The notes beneath the pieces were generated by a model. It was not told the DNA's origin and did no database searches. It was given only the letters and a program-made list of their open reading frames with translations. Shown here piece by piece: positions 7,167 to 14,673 of a stretch of DNA of 42,114 nucleotides; position 1 is the first letter of the stretch, and the number at the start of each line of letters is the position of its first letter. Location of the stretch: IMG/VR virus record IMGVR_UViG_3300023184_009097, positions 1 to 42,114 of that record. One strand, given 5' to 3'. The position numbers were made by a program, and so were the translations under genes. The stretch is from a virus.

Positions 7167-7408
7167 TGAGAATAATCTTTGGGATACAATTATATTTTTA
7201 TTTCATATGGGCAAGTGAGAGTGAAAACTTAGTTCAATGGTTTCTTTATGCATTATTGATGTGGGTTGCTGCGTATTATTTGCATTTATATAATTGGGAA
7301 AAGAGAAAGAGCTATAGGAATGCTATAGCTCTTTACAGTTTGGTAATTTATTGTTTTATATTTTGTTGTAGATTAATTTCACTCGTCGGGAATAATATCA
7401 CCCTGTAA
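7166..7408 (+). CDS. small membrane protein
   Basis: 80 residues; the ATG overlaps the preceding stop (TAATG). Hydrophobic segments at residues 3-14, 24-41 and 55-75, separated by a basic loop (NWEKRKSYRN). The last 30 bases overlap the 3' end of the convergent gene at 7379. The basic-loop codons form a 12-bp hairpin (7306-7334). Function unknown. Confidence 0.55.
   Translation: MRIIFGIQLYFYFIWASESENLVQWFLYALLMWVAAYYLHLYNWEKRKSYRNAIALYSLVIYCFIFCCRLISLVGNNITL
7306..7334 (+). other. 12-bp perfect hairpin inside a coding region
   Basis: AAAGAGCTATAG / CTATAGCTCTTT with a five-base loop, within the reading frame of the 7166 gene and without a T-tract. It may slow transcription or translation, or act on the antisense leftward transcript. 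Confidence 0.5.
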
Positions 7409-7837
7409 ATCTTGTATTTTCTTTTGTTGTTCTCTTTGAACATCGTGTGCATTTGCTATTGATATTTGGAATTTGTCTATAATTTCAATTGTTTTCATGA
7501 TAGAAGATTTTACTTCTTCTAAATTTTGATAATTATTATTTCCTGATCTTGTTGGCATGTCTTCTGGTGATATTGTTTCAAAATTATTTAGTTCTTGCAT
7601 CAATTCGTTATAATCGAATGGGCGAGAAGATATATCACCATTATTTTCTAAAATATTTGTTTGTTTTAGTAATCTTGTTAATGTTCTTTCATCATAATAA
7701 TTGAATAAAGCCCTAATACCATCTTCTAAATCTTGTTTATATTGTATGGCCATAAGTAAAATGGAAGCTATCTTGTCAGCAGCTTTATATTGGCCATTTT
7801 TGTCTAATTGTTGGGCTATTCTTACTAATTTATTCAT
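7379..7837 (-). CDS. LAQ-module protein, 152 aa
   Basis: Starts MNKLVRIAQQLDKNGQYKAA and continues DKIASILLMA, the clearest copy of the shared module. The rest is acidic and helical (EKIMKTIEIIDKF region) and ends IIPDE. The start overlaps the end of the upstream gene by eight bases, so it is the last of a three-gene leftward run (8557 to 7379). Confidence 0.6.
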   Translation of the reverse strand: MNKLVRIAQQLDKNGQYKAADKIASILLMAIQYKQDLEDGIRALFNYYDERTLTRLLKQTNILENNGDISSRPFDYNELMQELNNFETISPEDMPTRSGNNNYQNLEEVKSSIMKTIEIIDKFQISIANAHDVQREQQKKIQDLQGDIIPDE

Positions 7838-8174
7838 ATCTTCTAGGATCTAATTGAATCTCTATAATTTCTTTAGGAAAACCTTTTTCAATTTCTTCTA
7901 ATATTTCTGTAAATGTTTTGTCTTCTACATTATTTTTTTGTTTATAAAGGCCAGCTTTACTTAATTGGATCTCTAATGGATCGCTAGGATTGCCTTTTCT
8001 CACTTTTTCAAATAAATCTTCAAAATTCTTTGGATCCACTGTTTTGTGATGTTTTGAAAGGCCATCTTGTAATGATTTATAAAGTTCGCCTTTTCTCACC
8101 TCTTCTAATTGTACTTCTTGTTGTTCTAATCTTTCTTTTTGTTGAAGAAGCGCTGTTTTAATAAATTTTCCCAT
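7830..8174 (-). CDS. coiled-coil protein with three internal repeats
   Basis: 114 residues; starts MGKFIKTALLQQKERLEQQ (a heptad-like coil). Three related units follow: 'LEEVRKGELYKSLQDGL', 'LFEKVRKGNPSDPLEIQL' and 'ILEEIEKGFPKEIIEIQL'. The start overlaps the upstream stop by one base. It lies between two LAQ-module genes and may bridge or order them in one assembly; that is inference. Confidence 0.55.
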   Translation of the reverse strand: MGKFIKTALLQQKERLEQQEVQLEEVRKGELYKSLQDGLSKHHKTVDPKNFEDLFEKVRKGNPSDPLEIQLSKAGLYKQKNNVEDKTFTEILEEIEKGFPKEIIEIQLDPRRYE

Positions 8175-8557
8175 TATCTTGCCCTATCTGCATTTAATGC
8201 TAATTGTTTGAGTTTATTTTCTTCTTCATAAGTAAATTTAGAAGTTTGTTTTTTGTTATTTTTATAAGTATGATATTCTGCAAGTGCTTTGTCAGTTACA
8301 TCTTCATAAGTTATCACTGAAACTCTAGGTTTTATTGGAGCAATAAAATCTGGATCTTTTTTGGCTAAAAATTTGCCAAAATTTGTCCAAGCAGCAAATT
8401 GAGGAGAATCAACTAAACTTCCTTCTTCAAGAAGATTAGTGTTTTCTTGTGCAATTTTCATCATAACTCGTGTTATTTCATTAGATGCTTCCACAAGATT
8501 CAATTTATCTAATTCTTCACAAATTTCATTCATTGATATTAAGATTCGTCTGTTCAT
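8174..8557 (-). CDS. LAQ-module protein, 127 aa
   Basis: Start taken at MNRRILISMNEICEELDK, two codons inside the longest frame, because the sister proteins start MNKR or MNRR. The module ends with VMMKIAQ. The C-terminal half is charged and ends KQLALNADRAR. First gene of the leftward run that continues into 7830 and 7379. Confidence 0.6.
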   Translation of the reverse strand: MNRRILISMNEICEELDKLNLVEASNEITRVMMKIAQENTNLLEEGSLVDSPQFAAWTNFGKFLAKKDPDFIAPIKPRVSVITYEDVTDKALAEYHTYKNNKKQTSKFTYEEENKLKQLALNADRAR

Positions 8558-8624
8558 TATCATTCCAAAAAATAAAGGTATTTATATGTTAATGTACAGT
8601 AAGAAGATTTATCTCACCTTCTTT

Positions 8625-8636
8625 TATAATATTACT
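8625..8636 (+). promoter_or_regulatory. leaderless promoter of the 8637 gene
   Basis: Perfect TATAAT, six bases (ATTACT), ATG. Confidence 0.65.
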
Positions 8637-8876
8637 ATGAACAGAACATTTGTTATTTTTAGTGTGGATGAAATTTCACTAATTGATTTTTTGCAGGTTT
8701 TAGAGACTAGCGCTGATACATTGCGCAAGAGTGTTGATGGCACTAAGACTTTTGTGAAATGGGATGGAGATACGGTTCCAACTTGTGTTGAAAGTCTCAC
8801 TACCAAATCTGACTATCATACATATGAAGAAATTTTAGCTATTCTTGCTGGCCCAGATTGGACACAGCCGGTCTAA
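8637..8876 (+). CDS. hypothetical protein, 79 aa
   Basis: Start placed at MNRTFVIFSVDEIS; the longer frame would run into the divergent gene and its promoter. Acidic, ends ILAGPDWTQPV. Its stop abuts the stop of the convergent gene at 8877. No family recognised. Confidence 0.6.
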   Translation: MNRTFVIFSVDEISLIDFLQVLETSADTLRKSVDGTKTFVKWDGDTVPTCVESLTTKSDYHTYEEILAILAGPDWTQPV

Positions 8877-9035
8877 TTATTTCCCTCTACTACCACTTCT
8901 TCTTATTTGAGGCTTTGGCGCATTTGTCAGAGCCTTTTCATTTTTATTATCTATAGAAGTTTTTGCACCATTATTATTTGCGCTTTTGAATTTACTTAAT
9001 AATGCTTCTTGTTCTGGAGACAATTTCTTTTTCAT
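8877..9035 (-). CDS. 52-aa basic peptide
   Basis: MKKKLSPEQEALLSKFKSA followed by an N/K-rich linker and an arginine-rich end (IRRSGSRGK). The upstream gene's stop directly precedes its start (TAAATG), so it is cotranslated with 9036-9524. The basic tail may bind nucleic acid. Not recognised. Confidence 0.55.
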   Translation of the reverse strand: MKKKLSPEQEALLSKFKSANNNGAKTSIDNKNEKALTNAPKPQIRRSGSRGK

Positions 9036-9524
9036 TTATCTTCCTTGCGACTTAAAGAATTGATTTTTTTCTTTTTCAAATTGTTCAGCTTCTTCAGTAG
9101 TTCTAAATACATGTTTTTGGCTGTAATAGTTTCTTGCTTCTTGAACTGTTTTGAACTTTGGGCCATCTGATGATTTGGTTTTATTATTATTTACTATGCT
9201 ATTTAATAATATATCTTCATCATGTTTACTGATATTTTCATTTTTCTTATATGATTCTTGTTTTTTCAACATGCTTTTTATTTCTGAATTAAGCATATCT
9301 TTTGAAATTTCACCTTTCATTGCTTGCATAATTAAATCAGTTGCTTTTGCTGCGTCTTGATTAACCATACTTTTAAAAGATTCTAATTTTCTTGGATTAG
9401 TTGATGATTGATGAGTTTGAGCTAGTTTGACAGCACGTTCAGTAAATTCTTGCGCTTCTTGTTCGTGTCCAGCATCATCAAGAATATTTGCGAGTTCTAT
9501 GTATCCAGCAATTACTTTTTTCAT
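9036..9524 (-). CDS. LAQ-module protein, 162 aa
   Basis: Starts MKKVIAGYIELANILDDAGH; the module ends FTERAVKLAQ at about residue 36. The body is lysine-rich and helical. Near the C-terminus 'FKTVQEARNYYSQKHVFRTT' resembles a short basic DNA- or protein-binding segment. Operon with 8877-9035. Confidence 0.6.
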   Translation of the reverse strand: MKKVIAGYIELANILDDAGHEQEAQEFTERAVKLAQTHQSSTNPRKLESFKSMVNQDAAKATDLIMQAMKGEISKDMLNSEIKSMLKKQESYKKNENISKHDEDILLNSIVNNNKTKSSDGPKFKTVQEARNYYSQKHVFRTTEEAEQFEKEKNQFFKSQGR

Positions 9525-9560
9525 AATATATTATTCTCTGTAATATTGATTTTCACTAGT

Positions 9561-10049
9561 TTATTTCCATATCTTTTTTATTCTGTCTATATGTTCTTTT
9601 TCTAAACCTTTGTATGGATCTGTTTTGATATGATTTTTGGCTTTATTGCCCAAACTATCATCATCTAATATTATATAGTTTTCTATGTTGTTTTTATCTA
9701 TAAATCTTTTTATTTGTTCCCATCTGTCTTTGTGTTCTTCGCCTTTTTCATCTGTCTTTGCTATCACTGCGCATTTCGATCCATTTTCTTTAAATATCTT
9801 ATTTATTTTTTCTATTGGATATCTTGTGCGCCAATAGGAAGACAGCACTATTTTAGGATTATATTTTTCTATTATTTGGTTTAAAAGATCTATTTGTTTC
9901 TTACTAATTACAAAAGATATATCATTTATTTTATCTAGGAATTCTTCGCCTGTCACATTGTAATCATTGAAAGAATTCATCACTCCATCTATATCTAGGA
10001 AAAGATACTTCTGTTCTTTTGCGCCTTTTATTGTAATTTTGTATTTCAT
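9561..10049 (-). CDS. HAD-superfamily phosphatase-like protein
   Basis: 162 residues with the HAD motifs in order: LFLDIDGV at 16-23 (nucleophile D19 and acid D21), the Ser motif IVLSSYWR at about 71-78, a Lys-containing middle, and YIILDDDS near 128-135. It resembles the small HAD proteins related to polynucleotide 3'-phosphatase or nucleotidase domains of phages. Likely removes phosphate from nucleic acid ends or nucleotides. Leaderless promoter. Substrate is not deducible. Confidence 0.75.
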   Translation of the reverse strand: MKYKITIKGAKEQKYLFLDIDGVMNSFNDYNVTGEEFLDKINDISFVISKKQIDLLNQIIEKYNPKIVLSSYWRTRYPIEKINKIFKENGSKCAVIAKTDEKGEEHKDRWEQIKRFIDKNNIENYIILDDDSLGNKAKNHIKTDPYKGLEKEHIDRIKKIWK

Positions 10050-10061
10050 ATTTTTATTATA
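10050..10061 (-). promoter_or_regulatory. leaderless promoter of the HAD gene
   Basis: TATAAT, AAAAAT, ATG on the minus strand. Confidence 0.6.
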
Positions 10062-10172
10062 GAGAGTTTAGGATATGCGCTCCTTTTTATTAAGAAATTA
10101 TTTATTTCTCTTAATATATCTTTACTTATTTAGTGGAATAATAATTACAGATTTCTAAAAGGAAACTAAAAA

Positions 10173-11072
10173 ATGAAAAAAGCGTTTACTCTTATTGAAC
10201 TCCTCGTTGTCATTGCAATCATCGCTATTTTGGCTGCAATTCTCTTCCCTGTTTTTGCCCAGGCTCGTGATAAGGCTCGTTCTGCATCCTGCTTATCTAA
10301 TATGAAACAGATTGGTACATCTACTATGATGTATGTCCAAGACTATGATGAGAACTATTACCCACACCGTTTCAACTGCCGTGATGCTTCTGGCGCATTT
10401 CAGGTTTGTCCTCAGTATGTAGGAGATCCAGCTGCTAGTGCTTACGATGCAAATTCTTCTATGCGTTATTACTGGGTACACTTACTTCAACCATATGTAA
10501 AGAACTATACTTTATTCAAGTGTCCTAGCAATCCAACTGCTTTTGCACCAGGAGATAAAGCAAAGATCAATTTCAATGCACCAGGAGCATTGGGAACAAA
10601 CTATGGTGGACAAAACTCATATGGACATAATGATGCTTGGATGAGTCCTGCTGGTTCATTCGCTGATGCTAGTGGTAATCCACAAAGTGTTGCAGCAGCT
10701 AGCGTTTCCAGACCTGCTGGAATTATTCTTGTATCTGATGCTTCTTACTATGGTGTAGTTCCAGATGTAATGAATGAATCAGGTTTACTTGATACTACTA
10801 AATTTACTACTTCAGATATTGCTGCTATCCAAACATATGTAAATTCACAAGGTAGCCAATATAAGTATTATTGGAAGAATCTTGGAAACGCAAACTGGAG
10901 TGCATCTGGTGGCACTCTCGACGCTGCAACAGGATTGAATAAAATTGGTGCTAGACATACTGGTACTGTCAACTGTATTTTTGTAGATGGACACGCTAAG
11001 GCTGTTCAATACAAGAAAGCAGTAGGAGATCTTTGTCTCTGGGCTACTGGTGATTATCAAGGCTGCAATTAA
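10173..11072 (+). CDS. type II/IV prepilin-like protein with H-x9-DG C-terminus
   Basis: 299 residues. The N-terminus [20 protein letters not shown] is a class III prepilin signal: a short basic leader, cleavage before F with Glu at mature position 5, and a long hydrophobic helix. [20 protein letters not shown] and MMYVQDYDE follow. Near the C-terminus '[17 protein letters not shown]' gives the H-x9-DG signature. The pattern is typical of the expanded pilin families of Armatimonadota, Planctomycetota and relatives, here closest to the Armatimonadota type by recollection. AAGGAAAC serves as RBS; a terminator follows. Richer in C/G and CGT than its surroundings, so recent acquisition or high expression is likely. 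Confidence 0.85.
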   Translation: MKKAFTLIELLVVIAIIAILAAILFPVFAQARDKARSASCLSNMKQIGTSTMMYVQDYDENYYPHRFNCRDASGAFQVCPQYVGDPAASAYDANSSMRYYWVHLLQPYVKNYTLFKCPSNPTAFAPGDKAKINFNAPGALGTNYGGQNSYGHNDAWMSPAGSFADASGNPQSVAAASVSRPAGIILVSDASYYGVVPDVMNESGLLDTTKFTTSDIAAIQTYVNSQGSQYKYYWKNLGNANWSASGGTLDAATGLNKIGARHTGTVNCIFVDGHAKAVQYKKAVGDLCLWATGDYQGCN

Positions 11073-11087
11073 TTTTTAGCAAATTAG

Positions 11088-11119
11088 AAAAAAAGATCTA
11101 CGAAAGTAGATCTTTTTTT
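11088..11119 (+). terminator. terminator of the prepilin gene
   Basis: AGATCTAC-GAAA-GTAGATCT flanked by A7 and T8. Confidence 0.9.
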
Positions 11120-11211
11120 TGTTTCTGTTTGCTAAAAGATCTATCTTAATCTTTCACTCATTTATTGAACATATAATACTATTGTTCGTCTATTGAACAG
11201 AGGTAAAAATT

Positions 11212-11544
11212 ATGAATAAAGTGCTCGTCTCTCTTGCAGCTTCTTTGGCTGTTCTCGGTGTCGTTTTTGCACAGGTTCCAGGTGGCTTCCAAGGTCAGGA
11301 TGCTCCTCGTCCGGTTGGTCCTGGTCAAGGTGGTGGACGTGCTGGGGGTGGTTCTTCTGTAGCTGCTTCTGGCAATTATGTTTATGTCATTTCAGGTAAC
11401 ACTCTTTATCAATTTAGTGTTGATGGATTGAAGCTTGTGGCAAAGACTACTCTTCCAACTGTAGATCGTGGCGGAGTAGATGGTTCTGCTGGTCGTGGTC
11501 AGGGTGGTGGCAAGCAAGGTCGTCCTGATGGTATTCAAAAGTAG
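11212..11544 (+). CDS. secreted Gly-rich small protein
   Basis: 110 residues: signal peptide MNKVLVSLAASLAVLGVVFA with a likely cut after FA, then G/R/P/Q-rich segments on both sides of a short 'YVYVISGNTLYQFSVDGLKL' unit that looks like one beta-propeller-type repeat. I recall similar proteins in Armatimonadota and Planctomycetota genomes. GAGGTAAAA precedes the ATG. Composition is GC-rich compared with neighbours. Probably host-derived; role unknown. Confidence 0.7.
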   Translation: MNKVLVSLAASLAVLGVVFAQVPGGFQGQDAPRPVGPGQGGGRAGGGSSVAASGNYVYVISGNTLYQFSVDGLKLVAKTTLPTVDRGGVDGSAGRGQGGGKQGRPDGIQK

Positions 11545-11550
11545 TTAGGA

Positions 11551-11614
11551 GCATCCCAAAACACAAAAACAGGGGCTTTGAAAAAGCAGCCCCTGTTTTT
11601 GTGTTTTGGGATGC
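11551..11614. terminator. 27-bp perfect hairpin, bidirectional terminator
   Basis: Arms 11551-11577 and 11588-11614 are perfect reverse complements around a 10-base loop. The inner CAGGGGCT/AGCCCCTG with flanking T5 or A5 gives a terminator on either strand; the outer part is unusually long. Confidence 0.85.
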
Positions 11615-11655
11615 GAAATAGGAAACTGTATACTAAATAATGGAATAAAAATGTT

Positions 11656-14600
11656 ATGAAAAGGTATAGTTTTAGGATCATCACAGCTGGCATAAAAGAA
11701 GATATTCAAGCAATTTGCAATCATTTGGGTAAAGATGCAGAATATTATCAAGACTTAAGAGAAACAGTAAAGAAATATGATCAAAAGTATCAAGTATTTG
11801 CTGCTTGGATATTAGCTCGTAATATTGAAGCAGATGAATATGTAGAAGCTATACAAAAATATATTGACTCAAGAAGAATTACTAAATTTTCAGTTAGTAA
11901 AAATGCTGTCAAAATAAACGACGAAGTTTTTGATGATGCGATTAAATTAACAGAATATATACACGCTCAATTTCCTATTTTAGAAGCTGAAGAACAAGCT
12001 ACAAACACTGAAACAGAAGATGTTCCTGTTGTAGCAAATAAAGATAATTCTATAAGGATATTTGAGATAAATAATGCCAACGATGGTAGAAGATTAGTTG
12101 GTGATGATACAAGTTGGTGTATTGGCTATAAAGGCCCAAATAATATGTGGCAATCTTATAGAGATAGTCACGATGCTTCTTTTTTTGTAGTTTTTGATAA
12201 CAATCCTCCTACAGAAAATCAAAGAAAAGTTGCAATTGATTTTGCTTCAGAAAATGTTTTATTAACAGACATTCCAAATATAACCGGACATCAACTTACA
12301 AATGGATGGGATTGGGATAAGTATTCTCAATACTTAACTAGCAAGGGAATTAATTTACAAGCAACAAGACCAAATCCTGAAACTGGTCAAGAAGAATTAA
12401 TTCTTAAGAACAAACCCAAGTCTACAGAAGAAAGATTACAAAATGGCACTTTTAACTATATAGCTGCTTTGGGTGTGGAAGATATACTTTTATGGCAATC
12501 TGGAAAATCTAAAGTCAATGGCGAAGATAGTGACATTCAAAGAATAGATAAAAATAGTTTAGATATCATAGAAGAGGTTTCAGATAGATCTGGTATTGCG
12601 TACATCCTTAATAACCCTGATGCTAAATTCTATACTTCAAGATGGATGGGTTTAGGTAAACGTGTAAAAGATGAAGTTTTAGAATATTTATCTAGAAGTG
12701 TTGGTGGTGAAGATTTGTTGATGAAATATGTCAACACTGGTTTGCAACTTTCTGAAACGCAATATCAATTTTTTAGAAAAAACAAAAATTTACTTACTTC
12801 ATATTTAAGAAGTCAAATTATAGGTGGTAGAAGATTTAGCCCTCTTATGCAAATTGATTTAATAAACTTAAATAGAAAAGATTTATTTGAACAATTAATC
12901 GAAAAACAGGGCGGTATAGATGAAATTGCACAACCAACCTTAAAAGAAAAACCAGATTTTTTAAGAATTTATCTTGAAACTTTGATAGAAAACGATAACT
13001 TACAAACTGGTATTGGAGTTCGCCTTAATGATGCTGATTTATTATTAGATTTAAACGACAGAGATTTATTGATCAAATATATTAGCACTGTAAAAACTTT
13101 TGTTCCAAATGGTGTACGAAATTTAATTTTTGAAGATCCAAAATTATTTTTATTGTATGCAAAAAATAGATTGACAGATAATGATTTAGTAGATTACACT
13201 TCGGCTTTTCCAAAAAATGATTTAAAAAATGTCGTATTGCAATCAGGGGATAAATCACTTATTAAAGAAGTGGCAATGGCAACTGGTTTTGATAAAAATG
13301 ATTTTGAAAAAGCAAAAGAACTTGGGGTATTTGAAGAAGTAAAGTATTCAATTTTATGTCCCAAACCTTCCAAAGATATTACTAAATATTACAATCCCAG
13401 CGATCCTTTTGATCTTTCATTAATTAACCAAATAAAAAATGTAGATCTTTTACGTGAATTTTCATTTAATAATTTTGACGAATATAGTGGAACTTATCAA
13501 TATGATTGGAGTAATAATCCAACCATAAATTTTGCATTTGATCTTAAAGAGCACGAACAAACAATCTTAAAAGACGCTCATTACGCATACAAAGATAGAC
13601 CAGAAGAAATTATCCCTCATAATGCAAATCAAACTTTATTATGGGCTATTTACAATGATGGCAAATTATTTAAGAAATTTGAAGAAGTTGAGATGAGTGA
13701 TGAGGCAAAAGAAAATTTCAGAGATGCTATTCAAGAATTTCAAAATGCAATACAAGATATAAATTTCTGGAAAAATTTCTTTAAGAATATTGATCATTTT
13801 GCTGATTGGATAGGAAGTAATTTAAATTTTAATGAAAATGATTTTGCAAACATTTTAAGGTTTATTCCACAAGAATTTTTAGAAGATCCAGAAATTAAAG
13901 AATTTTTGCAGAGAAAAATGAATAACATTTCTGCTAGATATTTTATGTCTAATATAGACATTGAAAAAACACCTTGGCTATATGAAGACTATATAAATCA
14001 ATTTTTAGATGGCAACAGATATGTAAGATCTGAATTTTACAGAGTATTACATCGTGGTAGAAGTTATGCATTTGAATTCCTCTCAAAAATACTAGAAAAA
14101 AGAAAATTTAGTGATGAAGAAATCGACTCTTTCAAAGACTTTACACCAGATATTATGTTAGAATTTTTGGATTTGTATACACATTATTATCCAGAAGTAA
14201 AAGAAGATCCAAATTTTTATAATTTAGACATATTTAGTTATTTTAGAAATCGTCCAAATTTAAATCATCAATTACATTTATTAAGAAATTATCCTAAATT
14301 TTTTGAAATGCAAGTTTTGAACGGAGATGTTTATGTAAATATAATGCCAGAGATAAGAGCAGCATTAGTTCATATGTATCCTAACCTTGCTCCGAAAATT
14401 CTTGCATATGAAAGAAAATCAAAATATGGCACTGGATATTTTGATGAAGAAACTGGCCAAGTGATGAAAGGAAAAAGACCAACACCGCCTGAAACACAAA
14501 AAGAATTGCCTGATCCATTTGCGTCAGAAGAAGATGTACCTGAAGAAGATGAAGAACTTACCACTGCCTTTGTAAACTCTATGGTGAAAATCGCTCAAAA

Positions 14601-14667
14601 ATTGGATTTTAAAAAAGAATATAGGTTAGCAGATAAACTAACCTATATTTTAAGAAAAAAGATATAA
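11656..14667 (+). CDS. 1003-aa virion-like protein with PcfJ-like segment and C-terminal LAQ module
   Basis: The largest gene here. Residues 140-200 (GRRLVGDDTSWCIGYKG ... SFFVVFDN) match the layout of PcfJ-like domains, and an upstream 'QKYQVFAAWILARN' helix has a counterpart in the next protein (KFQSWALYQYKQLRAN). A long helical, repeat-like body (residues 250-940) resembles TPR-like or ankyrin-like stacking. After an acidic P/E-rich linker the last 32 residues (SMVKIAQKLDFKKEYRLADK) are the shared module, otherwise N-terminal. It faces the paralogous MWY protein convergently. Probably structural or injected; no catalytic residues identified. Confidence 0.6.
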   Translation: MKRYSFRIITAGIKEDIQAICNHLGKDAEYYQDLRETVKKYDQKYQVFAAWILARNIEADEYVEAIQKYIDSRRITKFSVSKNAVKINDEVFDDAIKLTEYIHAQFPILEAEEQATNTETEDVPVVANKDNSIRIFEINNANDGRRLVGDDTSWCIGYKGPNNMWQSYRDSHDASFFVVFDNNPPTENQRKVAIDFASENVLLTDIPNITGHQLTNGWDWDKYSQYLTSKGINLQATRPNPETGQEELILKNKPKSTEERLQNGTFNYIAALGVEDILLWQSGKSKVNGEDSDIQRIDKNSLDIIEEVSDRSGIAYILNNPDAKFYTSRWMGLGKRVKDEVLEYLSRSVGGEDLLMKYVNTGLQLSETQYQFFRKNKNLLTSYLRSQIIGGRRFSPLMQIDLINLNRKDLFEQLIEKQGGIDEIAQPTLKEKPDFLRIYLETLIENDNLQTGIGVRLNDADLLLDLNDRDLLIKYISTVKTFVPNGVRNLIFEDPKLFLLYAKNRLTDNDLVDYTSAFPKNDLKNVVLQSGDKSLIKEVAMATGFDKNDFEKAKELGVFEEVKYSILCPKPSKDITKYYNPSDPFDLSLINQIKNVDLLREFSFNNFDEYSGTYQYDWSNNPTINFAFDLKEHEQTILKDAHYAYKDRPEEIIPHNANQTLLWAIYNDGKLFKKFEEVEMSDEAKENFRDAIQEFQNAIQDINFWKNFFKNIDHFADWIGSNLNFNENDFANILRFIPQEFLEDPEIKEFLQRKMNNISARYFMSNIDIEKTPWLYEDYINQFLDGNRYVRSEFYRVLHRGRSYAFEFLSKILEKRKFSDEEIDSFKDFTPDIMLEFLDLYTHYYPEVKEDPNFYNLDIFSYFRNRPNLNHQLHLLRNYPKFFEMQVLNGDVYVNIMPEIRAALVHMYPNLAPKILAYERKSKYGTGYFDEETGQVMKGKRPTPPETQKELPDPFASEEDVPEEDEELTTAFVNSMVKIAQKLDFKKEYRLADKLTYILRKKI

Positions 14668-14673
14668 TTTTAA

